Shown piece by piece: positions 24,246-32,677 of a stretch of DNA of 64,000 nt. A model generated the notes under the pieces. That model had not been told where the DNA came from. It did no database searches and saw nothing but the letters and a program-made list of their open reading frames with translations. Origin of the DNA: Vulcanimicrobiota bacterium (GTDB taxonomy: Bacteria > Vulcanimicrobiota > Vulcanimicrobiia > Vulcanimicrobiales > Vulcanimicrobiaceae). The stretch is taken from positions 1-64,000 of the forward strand of contig PLWS01000006.1 in assembly GCA_003151115.1 (NCBI GenBank), read 5' to 3'. The position numbers and the translations under genes are program-made. Position 1 is the first letter of the stretch. The number at the start of each line of letters is the position of its first letter.

Positions 24246-26707
24246 GCGACGATGTTGAGTAACTTGTCCGCAACGAAAATGCGCTTGCGGACTTCTTTTC
24301 CTTCGAGCTGAGCTTGTACCGGCGGCTGCGCGATCGCGAGCGCATACGCTTCGTCTTCTCCGATTCCGGGCGCCACGTCGAGGCGCGCGCGAATCTTGCC
24401 GTTCACCTGCACCACCAGCGTAATCGACTCCACCGCCAGGGCGCGCTCGTCCGGCTCGAGGTAGCGTTCCAAATGCACGCTCGTATCGTGTCCTAACCGC
24501 TCCCATAACTCGTCGGCCAGATGCGGTGCGAAGGGCGCGATGATCAGCGGCAGCGCATGAACGGCGTAGCCGACCGCCGGCGAATCCGGCGCGCTCTGTT
24601 CGAGCGTCGTGAGCGCGTTGACGTATTCGTCGAGCTTCGCAACGGTCGTATTGTAATGAAAGCGGCGCGAGAGCGTTTCGTCGACGGCGGATTTCGCCGC
24701 GACGTGCACGGCCCGCAGCAACGCTTTTTCGTCCTCGCTCGAAACTTCAGGCAGTGCGCGCGGATCGGCTTGCTTGGCGCGTTCCAAAAACGGCTCGCAT
24801 GCGCGCCATACGCGGTTCACGAACCGGACGCGGCCGTTGATGCCCTCGTCGGTCCAGTCGCTCGTGTCTTCGGGCGGCGTGACGTAGAGTAAAAACAAGC
24901 GCATGGCGTCGACGCCGCGCTGTTCGACGATCTCGTCGATCCCGATCACGTTGCCGCGCGATTTGCTCATCTTCTCGCTGTTGTAGAGCACCATTCCTTG
25001 GTGGAACAAGCGCGTGATCGGCTCGTCCGCTCCCGTCACCCAGCCGCGGTCGTGAAAGAATTTATAGAAGAAACGCGAGTAGAGCAGGTGGAGCACCGCG
25101 TGCTCCGCGCCGCCGATATATTGATCGATCGGCATCCAGTACCGAGCGATTTCCTGATCCCACGGCTTGTTTGCGTTGTTGGGATCGAGATAGCGCAAAT
25201 AATACCAGGACGACTCGAAGAACGTGTCCATCGTATCGCTCTCGCGTTTTGCGGGGCCGCCGCACTTCGGGCAGGTCGTGTTGCTGAACGCCGGGTCGTT
25301 GGCAAGCGGCGAGCCTTCGCCGGTGATCGGAACGTCGGCCGGCAGCAGCACCGGGAGCTGATCGTCGGGCACCGGCACTTCGCCGCAGCGCTCGCAATAG
25401 ACGATCGGAATCGGCGTTCCCCAATAGCGCTGGCGCGAGACGAGCCAGTCGCGCAGCCGATAATTGACTTTGGGTTCGCCCAGCCCGAGCGCGACGAGCC
25501 GGTCGGCGATGGCTTTACGCGCGCGCGCACTCGACATGCCGGTGAAATCGCCGCTGGCGACCAGCCGCCCGTCTTCCAGATACGCTTCGTGCAGCGGAGC
25601 GCTGAGATCCGAACCCGGCGGTGCGACGACCATGGCGACCGGCAGCGCGTTCTTGCGCGCGAATTCGAAATCGCGTTGATCGTGCGCCGGCACGCCCATG
25701 ACTGCTCCGGTGCCGTATTCGGCGAGCACGTAATTCGTCACCCAAACCGGCACGCGTTCCTTTGAAAGGGGATTGATCGCGTAGGCGCCGGTGAAAACGC
25801 CTTCCTTTTCCATGAGGCTCGTGCGTTCGAGTTCCGATTTGGAACGCAGACTTTGCGCGAACTGCTCCACGGCATTGCGCGCCTTCTTGGTAACGATGCC
25901 GGCAACCGCCGGGTGTTCGGGCGCGACGGCCAAGTAGGTCACGCCGAACAGCGTGTCCAGGCGCGTGGTGAAAACGCTGATGCGCTCTTCCGAGTTCTCG
26001 ATGGCGAAGCTGAATTGCGCGCCCTCGCTGCGGCCGATCCAGTTGCGCTGCATCGTCCGCGTGCGTTCCGGCCAGCCATCCAACGTATCGAGATCGTCGA
26101 GCAGCCGGTCGGCGTAATCGGTGATCTTCAAGAACCACTGCGAGAGATTGCGTCGCTCGACCAGATTCTCGCAACGCCAGCAGCGGCCGTCGATCACCTG
26201 CTCGTTTGCAAGCACGGTGCGGTCGTGCGGGCACCAATTGACCGGCGCTTCGCGCTTGTACGCCAAACCGTGTTCGTACAGCCGCAAGAACAGCCACTGG
26301 TTCCAGCGGTAATAGTCCGGTTCACATGTCGTGATCTCGCGCGACCAGTCGTAGCCCGTTCCCATCAGCCGCACTTGGCGCTGCATGTTGGCAATGTTCG
26401 CACGCGTCCACTTGCCAGGGTCGGCTCCGTGCGCGATCGCAGCGTTTTCGGCGGGTAAGCCAAACGCGTCCCAGCCCATCGGATGGACGACGTTGTAGCC
26501 GAGCATGCGCATCATGCGCGCAATCGCGTCGCCCAGCCCATAATTTTTCGCGTGGCCGATGTGCAGATCGCCCGACGGGTATGGCAGCATCTCGAGCGTG
26601 TAATACTTTTGCTTCCGCGCATCTTCGCGCGCGCGGAAGATGCCCTGTTCGTCCCAGCGCTGCTGCCACTTTCGTTCTACGGCTCGATAATCGTAAGCGT
26701 CGGCCAT
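24242..26707 (-). CDS. leuS: Leucyl-tRNA synthetase
   Basis: 821 residues; charges tRNA-Leu. HIGH motif in PYPSGDLHIGHAKNY (about residue 40) and KMSKS in EKMSKSRGNVIG. A zinc-binding insertion has YCERCGEVP and TCPKCGG, and the CP1 editing domain lies between about 220 and 420. The C-terminal anticodon-binding domain ends LVVQVNGKIRARLDV ... VADKLLNIVA. The open frame extends upstream to 27079, but MADAYDYRAVERKWQQRWDE is the family N-terminus, so 26707 is chosen. Divergent from comEA. Confidence 0.97.
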   Translation of the reverse strand: MADAYDYRAVERKWQQRWDEQGIFRAREDARKQKYYTLEMLPYPSGDLHIGHAKNYGLGDAIARMMRMLGYNVVHPMGWDAFGLPAENAAIAHGADPGKWTRANIANMQRQVRLMGTGYDWSREITTCEPDYYRWNQWLFLRLYEHGLAYKREAPVNWCPHDRTVLANEQVIDGRCWRCENLVERRNLSQWFLKITDYADRLLDDLDTLDGWPERTRTMQRNWIGRSEGAQFSFAIENSEERISVFTTRLDTLFGVTYLAVAPEHPAVAGIVTKKARNAVEQFAQSLRSKSELERTSLMEKEGVFTGAYAINPLSKERVPVWVTNYVLAEYGTGAVMGVPAHDQRDFEFARKNALPVAMVVAPPGSDLSAPLHEAYLEDGRLVASGDFTGMSSARARKAIADRLVALGLGEPKVNYRLRDWLVSRQRYWGTPIPIVYCERCGEVPVPDDQLPVLLPADVPITGEGSPLANDPAFSNTTCPKCGGPAKRESDTMDTFFESSWYYLRYLDPNNANKPWDQEIARYWMPIDQYIGGAEHAVLHLLYSRFFYKFFHDRGWVTGADEPITRLFHQGMVLYNSEKMSKSRGNVIGIDEIVEQRGVDAMRLFLLYVTPPEDTSDWTDEGINGRVRFVNRVWRACEPFLERAKQADPRALPEVSSEDEKALLRAVHVAAKSAVDETLSRRFHYNTTVAKLDEYVNALTTLEQSAPDSPAVGYAVHALPLIIAPFAPHLADELWERLGHDTSVHLERYLEPDERALAVESITLVVQVNGKIRARLDVAPGIGEDEAYALAIAQPPVQAQLEGKEVRKRIFVADKLLNIVA

Positions 26708-26779
26708 CGGAAAGACCCATATAGGGCCGGAAAGGGCGCTAACCCTTTCCTCGCGCGCCGGCCGGCGTGAATGTAAGGC

Positions 26780-27424
26780 GTGAAAATTTTGGCTGTCGCG
26801 GGCGCGGCCGTTATCTTGGTCGCGCTCGCTTTTCTGCATCCGGCGCCGCGTCCGGCACTTCAAGCCGCCGATGCCCTCGGGTCTCGACTCGGCTCGACCG
26901 CGGTTCCCTTCGACATGCGTTTCGAACGAAACGCTGCTCAGGACAGGCTGGCTCACCATGACAAAGTGGGGGCTCACCATGACACTCGGGCGCAGCTCGT
27001 CGTCTACGTCGCGGGCGAGGTCCGGCGTCCCGGGTTGTACCGCGTTCCGCCCGGCGCGCGCGCGAACGATGCGGTGCAAAAGGCGGGAAGCTTTTCAAAC
27101 GCCGCCGACCGCGCCGCCGTGAACCTGGCCGAGATCGTGCAAGACGGGGAAGAGATCCGCGTACCACGTACCGGCGAAAGCGCTCCCCGCGCACGCAAGC
27201 CGGTGCGCAAGAAGCGCCAGCGCGTCCGCATGAGCGTCGACCTGAACTCCGCAAGCGCCGGCGAACTCGCGCAAGTGCCCGGTCTCGGGCAGACGCTGGC
27301 GGAGCGCATCGTCGCCTACCGCGCGCAGAACGGCCCGTTTGCCTCGCTCGACGAACTGACCGACGTGTCGGGTTTCACGCAGCGGCGCATCGACACGCTG
27401 GCGCAATACCTCGTCGTACGGTAG
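26780..27424 (+). CDS. comEA: ComEA-type DNA-binding competence protein with repeat insert
   Basis: 214 residues. The N-terminal membrane anchor is ILAVAGAAVILVALAFL. An SLBB-like domain follows (VVYVAGEVRRPGLYRVPPGA), then a linker, then two helix-hairpin-helix motifs (DLNSASAGELAQVPGLGQTL and FASLDELTDVSGF). ComEA binds incoming double-stranded DNA outside the membrane and hands it to ComEC. Between the anchor and SLBB domain lies an in-frame stretch encoded by a dispersed repeat (about residues 41-70). The GTG start has only a weak ribosome site. ComEC nearby is broken. Confidence 0.88.
   Translation: MKILAVAGAAVILVALAFLHPAPRPALQAADALGSRLGSTAVPFDMRFERNAAQDRLAHHDKVGAHHDTRAQLVVYVAGEVRRPGLYRVPPGARANDAVQKAGSFSNAADRAAVNLAEIVQDGEEIRVPRTGESAPRARKPVRKKRQRVRMSVDLNSASAGELAQVPGLGQTLAERIVAYRAQNGPFASLDELTDVSGFTQRRIDTLAQYLVVR
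26903..26986 (+). repeat. Dispersed palindromic repeat inserted in comEA
   Basis: Contains the hairpin GCGTTTCG-AA-CGAAACGC (26918-26935), a TTCCCTTCGAC...CTGCTCAGGACAGG segment and two copies of GCTCACCATGACA 21 bases apart (26951 and 26972). The same building blocks (CCCTTCGAC..., CTGCTCAGG, CTCACGATGACA) occur in the gyrA-trx intergenic repeat at 41724-41892. Both ends keep the comEA reading frame. Confidence 0.65.
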
Positions 27425-27455
27425 CAAGAGAGCCCTATTCGGCGGCGAAGGCGAA

Positions 27456-29246
27456 ATGATGCAGCCCCCGCTGCCGCCGCGCGAAACTTTGCCGGCGGTT
27501 ATCCGACGTTCGCTCGAGCAGCCGCGCGAAGCTGCATTGCTGGAACGCGCCGGCGCTACCTGGAATGCGACGTCTTCGGAACGCGTGATGGATCGCGTCG
27601 AGAATCTCGCGTATGCCATTCGTTCGTCCGGCGTGCAGGCCGGCGATCGCATCGCGCTGATCGCGGCGAATTGCGTCGACTGGATCGTCGCGGACTTTGC
27701 GATACTCTTCGCCGGCTGTGCGGTCGTGCCGATCTTCCCGACGCAAGCTTCCGATCAAGTCGCGTTCATTTTGCGCGACTCGGATGCCAAGCTCGTCTTC
27801 GCGGACACGCCGCAATCGGCGGAACGCATGCGTACGCTGACACAGGCGCCGGTCGTCGTGTTCCAAAGCCGCGGCGACGATTCGCTGGATCGTTTCGAAG
27901 AACGCGGTGCGCGCGCGCGCACCGAGCATCCGGGCGACATCGCGCAATGGGAAGCGGCGCTCAAACCGGACGATCTCGCCGTTCTGATTTACACCTCCGG
28001 TACGACGGGCGAACCGAAAGGCGTGATGCTTTCGCATTACAACGTCGCGTTCAATGCGGAATCTTCGTTCAGCAATACCTTCGACGTGCTGCCCAGCGGT
28101 TCGAACGTGCTCTCGATATTACCGTTCTCGCACATCTACGAGCACATGATTCTCTACGGCTACATGCTGCGCGGAATGCACCACTACATCGCGCACGACG
28201 TAGAGAAGCTGCTCGACGATCTGCGCGACGTGCATCCCGTCACGATGACGGCCGTTCCGCGCCTCTTCGAGCGCGTAATCGCGCGCGTCGTTGGCGTGGC
28301 GAAGTCCGAAGGCGGTCTGCAAGCCAAGATCGTGCCGTGGGCGCTCAACGTCGGCCGGGATTACATGAGCGCCAAGATGCGTGGAAAAGATCCGGGCGCG
28401 GTGCTTTCGCTGCAGTACCGCGTCGCACACTCGCTCGTGCTGCGCAAGATCCGTCCACGTCTGGGTTTAGACAAACTCATATTTTTCGTTAGCGGTTCCG
28501 CCGCGCTGCATTTTGATGTGGCGATGACGCTGCTCGGCTGCGACATTCCGATCGTCGAAGGCTACGGCCCGACCGAATGTTCGCCCGTCGTCACCGTAAA
28601 TACATTCGAGAACAACCACTACGGCACGGTCGGCAAACCGATTCCGGGAGTGGAGGTAAAAATCGCGGACGACGGCGAGGTGCTGGTTCGCGGCCCCGGG
28701 GTGATGCTCGGATACTACAAGAACCCAGCGGCCACGGCCGAAGCGCTGAACGGCGGCTGGTATCACACCGGCGACGTCGGCGAACTCGATGCCGACGGGT
28801 TTCTGCGCATCACCGATCGCAAAAACGAACTCTTCAAAACATCAGGCGGCAAGTTCATCGCGCCCGCGCGTTTGGAGTCGGCGATCAAACGATCGGTCTA
28901 TGTGAATCAAGCGCTCATCGTCGGCGAAGGACGCCCGCATCCGGTCGCGCTGATTTCACCGAACTGGGAATTGCTGCGCCAGGAGCTGGGCATCGCGCCG
29001 GACATTCCGGCCGGAACGCTGGCGGAACGCAGCGACGTGATCGCATTCATGACCGATCAGGTTCGCCGGCAAACCGCGGACTTGGCGACGTTCGAACAAG
29101 TCTGGCGCATCGCCGTGCTTTCGCGCGATCTCACCATCGAAGACGGAGAGCTTTCGCCGACTTTAAAAGTCAAACGGCGGATCGTCGAAAGCCGCTACGC
29201 AGCTCCGATAGGACGCCTCTACGCCGAAGAAGCCGCGCGCGCTTAG
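27456..29246 (+). CDS. Long-chain acyl-CoA synthetase (AMP-forming)
   Basis: 596 residues. The AMP-binding P-loop is LIYTSGTTGEPKGVMLSH, followed by VEGYGPTECSPVV, the hinge/adenylate motif WYHTGDVGELDADGFLRITD and the catalytic Lys region FKTSGGKFIAP. It activates fatty acids to acyl-CoA by way of acyl-AMP and is probably peripheral to the inner membrane. The length and C-terminal lid match FadD15/Faa-type long-chain ligases. It lies co-directionally 31 bases after comEA and just upstream of a PadR regulator. Confidence 0.92.
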   Translation: MMQPPLPPRETLPAVIRRSLEQPREAALLERAGATWNATSSERVMDRVENLAYAIRSSGVQAGDRIALIAANCVDWIVADFAILFAGCAVVPIFPTQASDQVAFILRDSDAKLVFADTPQSAERMRTLTQAPVVVFQSRGDDSLDRFEERGARARTEHPGDIAQWEAALKPDDLAVLIYTSGTTGEPKGVMLSHYNVAFNAESSFSNTFDVLPSGSNVLSILPFSHIYEHMILYGYMLRGMHHYIAHDVEKLLDDLRDVHPVTMTAVPRLFERVIARVVGVAKSEGGLQAKIVPWALNVGRDYMSAKMRGKDPGAVLSLQYRVAHSLVLRKIRPRLGLDKLIFFVSGSAALHFDVAMTLLGCDIPIVEGYGPTECSPVVTVNTFENNHYGTVGKPIPGVEVKIADDGEVLVRGPGVMLGYYKNPAATAEALNGGWYHTGDVGELDADGFLRITDRKNELFKTSGGKFIAPARLESAIKRSVYVNQALIVGEGRPHPVALISPNWELLRQELGIAPDIPAGTLAERSDVIAFMTDQVRRQTADLATFEQVWRIAVLSRDLTIEDGELSPTLKVKRRIVESRYAAPIGRLYAEEAARA

Positions 29247-29313
29247 CTCGCTCCATTTAGATGAGGTCCTGCGGGGCCCCATCAAGAGCAAAACGCTCTT
29301 TCCCGTCTTAATC

Positions 29314-29610
29314 TTGCACTTGCTCAAAAAGAAGCCGGATCACGGCTACGGACTGATGGCGCGAATCGAAGCCCTGTGCGGCGACCTGATCGCGGTCAAT
29401 ACGAACAAGATCTATCCGCTTTTGCGGCGTTTGGAAGAGCGCGGTTTTCTGACCGCGAAGTGGGATCGGCCCTCAAAACGGTCGCGCCGCGTCTACGTGG
29501 TCACCACGGAGGGAGAGGCGCGGCTCAATCGCATAAAGAGCGCGATGCTGCCGTATCTCGATGCGATGAGCGCGGCCGTTAAGGATCTTAAGAAGGAACT
29601 CTACCGTTGA
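29314..29610 (+). CDS. PadR-family transcriptional regulator
   Basis: 98 residues from a TTG. Winged-helix signature: HGYGLMARIEALCGD, then NKIYPLLRRLEERGFL, then SRRVYVVTTEGEARL. Homology extends upstream in frame (LDEVLRGPIKSKTLFPVLI, typical of PadR), yet no ATG/GTG/TTG lies between that segment and the preceding in-frame stop. Either a CTG is used or the natural start was lost. It overlaps the downstream peptidase by TTGA and probably represses this operon. Confidence 0.82.
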   Translation: MHLLKKKPDHGYGLMARIEALCGDLIAVNTNKIYPLLRRLEERGFLTAKWDRPSKRSRRVYVVTTEGEARLNRIKSAMLPYLDAMSAAVKDLKKELYR

Positions 29611-31160
29611 GAAAACTTGCCGCTTTCCTATTGTTCTTCGCATTCTGCGCGCCGTTGGTGCCTGTTTCGGCCGCTCCGCCGCGCGCGCCGGCGCAAGCTG
29701 TGGTTTCACCGCCGCCCGACGTCTCCGACGGCGAAACGCCCGACGCCGTTACGCAGCACACCGTTACGATCGACGGGCAGCCCTACGCATACACCGCCCG
29801 CGCCGGCACGATTACGCTGCGCAACGATAAGGAAGTCCCGACCGCACGCGTTTTCTACACGGCCTACACGCTGGACGGCTCGGATCCGGGTTCGCGCCCG
29901 GTGACCTTCCTTTATAATGGCGGTCCGGGCAGCTCGACGATGTGGCTGCGCATGGGCTCGTTCGGACCGGTTCGGGTGCTCGCGGCCAATGCTGCGCACA
30001 CCGGGCCGCCGCCGTACCGCATCGCGAACAACTCTTACAGCTTGCTCGACAAGAGCGATCTGGTCTTTATCGACATGCCCGACAGCGGCTTTGGCCGCAT
30101 CACCGGCGCCGGTACGCCAAAGACGTTCTTCGGTGTCGATCAAGACGTCGCCGCGTTTGCGCAATTCATCCAGCGCTACCTCACAAAATTCGGACGCTGG
30201 AATTCGCCGAAGTTCTTGTTCGGCGAGAGCTACGGTACGACGCGTTCCGCGGCGCTAGCGAACACACTGCTCAACCAAGGCATCGCGCTCAACGGCGTCG
30301 TGCTGCTTTCCTCGATCCTCAACTTCGGTTTGGATTTCGGCAACGGCGATCCGATCGCCGCCGGCGATTGGGCATACGTGCTCTACTTGCCGACGGAGGC
30401 TGCCGCGGCGTGGTATCACGGCAAGGTCCGCAACCGGCCGGCCGACCTTACTGCATTCTTGCAGCCGGTCGAGCAATTTGCGCTCGGCGAGTATCTGGAC
30501 GCGCTCTACAAAGGCTCGACCTTGAGCGCATCGGAACGCAACGACGTCGTTCACAAGTTGAGCGCCTACCTCGGCGTTTCCGAACAGTACGTGCGCGAAA
30601 GCAATTTGCGTATTCCGTACTATCGCTTCGAGCAGCAGCTGTTGCGTTCGCAGGACGCGATCATCGGCCGCCTGGACGCCCGCTATCAAACGTACGCCTT
30701 AGATCGCGCCGCCGACGAAGGCCCGGCATGGGATCCGACGGATTCGTCGATCGACGCGCCCTACACGACGGCGATCAATCAATACCTGCGCAGCGACCTC
30801 AAGTACGACACGACGCTGCAGTACCGTCCGAATATCTACGGCATCATCTACGCAAACGGCAGTTCCTGGGATTTCACGCACAACCGGCGCGAGCCGCCCA
30901 ACGTCGCCCCCGACTTGGCCGAAGCAATGACGCAAAATCCCAGCCTCAAAGTCTTTTCCGCTAACGGCTACTACGACTTCGCGACGCCGTACTTCGCGAC
31001 GGAGTATACGCTGCAGCATCTGAGCATCGCGCCGCAACTGCAGAAAAACATTACGTTCGGCTTCTATCAGTCCGGACACATGGTCTATCTCAACGAGTCC
31101 GCGCTCGCACAATTCAAGACCGACCTGGCCCGCTGGTACGACAGCGCGCTCGCACGCTGA
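29607..31160 (+). CDS. S10-family serine carboxypeptidase-like protein (copy 1)
   Basis: 517 residues with an N-terminal signal peptide (LAAFLLFFAFCAPLVPVSA). The alpha/beta-hydrolase triad is visible: Ser in FLFGESYGTTR, Asp in NGYYDFATPY and His in QSGHMVYLN. An oxyanion region is at FLYNGGPGSST. S10 enzymes remove C-terminal residues from peptides, here probably in the periplasm or outside the cell. The TTG start overlaps the PadR stop. The following gene is a paralogue, indicating local duplication. Confidence 0.88.
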   Translation: MRKLAAFLLFFAFCAPLVPVSAAPPRAPAQAVVSPPPDVSDGETPDAVTQHTVTIDGQPYAYTARAGTITLRNDKEVPTARVFYTAYTLDGSDPGSRPVTFLYNGGPGSSTMWLRMGSFGPVRVLAANAAHTGPPPYRIANNSYSLLDKSDLVFIDMPDSGFGRITGAGTPKTFFGVDQDVAAFAQFIQRYLTKFGRWNSPKFLFGESYGTTRSAALANTLLNQGIALNGVVLLSSILNFGLDFGNGDPIAAGDWAYVLYLPTEAAAAWYHGKVRNRPADLTAFLQPVEQFALGEYLDALYKGSTLSASERNDVVHKLSAYLGVSEQYVRESNLRIPYYRFEQQLLRSQDAIIGRLDARYQTYALDRAADEGPAWDPTDSSIDAPYTTAINQYLRSDLKYDTTLQYRPNIYGIIYANGSSWDFTHNRREPPNVAPDLAEAMTQNPSLKVFSANGYYDFATPYFATEYTLQHLSIAPQLQKNITFGFYQSGHMVYLNESALAQFKTDLARWYDSALAR

Positions 31161-31167
31161 GGACAGA

Positions 31168-32673
31168 ATGAAAAAAGTACTTGCGATAGTTTCCGCCCTA
31201 GGCGCGCTCTCGATGCTCGCTGCCACGCCGGCTCCCAAGCCTTACGTGCCGGCTCCGCCGCCCGATGCGATAACCCACCACGTTGCCTCGATCGGCGGTC
31301 AAACGATTCCGTACACCGCGCGCGCGGGTACGATCACGCTGCGCAACGACAAGGATCAGACCACGGCGCACATGTTCTACGTGGCCTACACGAAGAACGG
31401 CGCCGATCTCAGCCGCAGACCCGTAACGTTTTTCTACAACGGTGGCCCCGGCAGTTCGACGATCTGGCTGCACATGGGATCGTTTTCCCCGGTACGCGTT
31501 GTAACAGCCAATGCCGTGCCGAACGCATCGGCGCCATACGGCTTGAACAGCAACCGCTACAGTTTGCTCGATAAATCCGATCTCGTCTTCATCGACGCGC
31601 CGAACACCGGCTACAGCCGCGTGATCGGGTACGGCGATCCGAAGGACTTCATGGGCGTCGACCAAGACGGCCGCGCGTTCACGCAGTTCATTCAACGCTA
31701 CATCACGCAGTTCAACCGCTGGAATTCGCCCAAGTTTCTCTTTGGCGAAAGCTACGGCACGACGCGCGACGCCGTGCTCGTGAACATGCTGCAAGATGCG
31801 GGCGTGCAGTTCAACGGCGTGGTCTTCCTCTCGACGATCCTCAATTTCGGATTGACGGGCCTGGGCGGATCGAATCCGATCGCGGGCGGCGACTGGGCGT
31901 ACGTGCTGTATCTGCCGAGCGAAGCCGCGACGGCCTGGTATCACCACATGGTTCCCAACCGGCCCGCGAGTCTCGCAACGTTTCTTGCGGGAGTCCAACA
32001 ATTCGCCGGTACGCAGTACATGCACGGACTCGCGCAGGGCGACCGGCTGAGCGCGGCGGGGCGCGACGACATCGTCAGCAAGCTGCACGCCTATCTCGGG
32101 CTCTCGGAAACCTACATTCGCGATTCGAACATGCGCATCTCGTATCCGAGCTTTCAAAAAGAGCTGCTGCGCAGCCGCAATCAAATCGTCGGCCGCCTGG
32201 ATGCGCGCTTTCAAACCTACGGCTTGGATACCGCGGCTGATTCGCCGGAATGGGATCCGGCCGACGTTTCAGTGACCGGCGCTTTTGTCGGCGCGTTCGA
32301 ACGCTACGTGCACGATCAGCTGCACTACTCGAGCAACTTGATCTATCGTCCGACCGCTTACACGCAGCTGGGAGCGCGTTGGGACATGCATCACAACGGC
32401 AACGACCCGCCGGCGAACGTCGCGCCCGATCTCGCCCAGGCGATGAGCGAGAATCCGCACCTCAAAGTGCTGCTGGCCGGCGGATACTACGACTTCGCAA
32501 CGCCGTATTTCGCGGCCCAATATACGCTCAACCACTTGGGCCTGGCGCCCGCGATTGCGCGCAACATCACCTACAAGTTCTACCAGTCCGGACACATGGT
32601 CTACTTGAACACGCCGTCGCTGGCGCAGTTCAAGGCCGACTTGTCGCGCTGGTACGACTCTGCGATGCGCTAA
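31168..32673 (+). CDS. S10-family serine carboxypeptidase-like protein (copy 2)
   Basis: 501 residues, co-directional seven bases after copy 1 and collinear with it along its length (ITLRNDKDQTTAHMFYVAYT here; RNDKEVPTARVFYTAYT in copy 1). Signal peptide LAIVSALGALSMLAATPA. The triad is conserved: FLFGESYGTTR, GGYYDFATPY and QSGHMVYLN. Probably secreted. Differences in the loops may shift substrate preference. Confidence 0.88.
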   Translation: MKKVLAIVSALGALSMLAATPAPKPYVPAPPPDAITHHVASIGGQTIPYTARAGTITLRNDKDQTTAHMFYVAYTKNGADLSRRPVTFFYNGGPGSSTIWLHMGSFSPVRVVTANAVPNASAPYGLNSNRYSLLDKSDLVFIDAPNTGYSRVIGYGDPKDFMGVDQDGRAFTQFIQRYITQFNRWNSPKFLFGESYGTTRDAVLVNMLQDAGVQFNGVVFLSTILNFGLTGLGGSNPIAGGDWAYVLYLPSEAATAWYHHMVPNRPASLATFLAGVQQFAGTQYMHGLAQGDRLSAAGRDDIVSKLHAYLGLSETYIRDSNMRISYPSFQKELLRSRNQIVGRLDARFQTYGLDTAADSPEWDPADVSVTGAFVGAFERYVHDQLHYSSNLIYRPTAYTQLGARWDMHHNGNDPPANVAPDLAQAMSENPHLKVLLAGGYYDFATPYFAAQYTLNHLGLAPAIARNITYKFYQSGHMVYLNTPSLAQFKADLSRWYDSAMR

Positions 32674-32677
32674 AGGC

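Noticed and set aside
26708-27079. 124-residue N-terminal extension of LeuS
   Set aside because: It is antisense to comEA; LeuS homology begins exactly at MADAYDYRAVERKW (26707).
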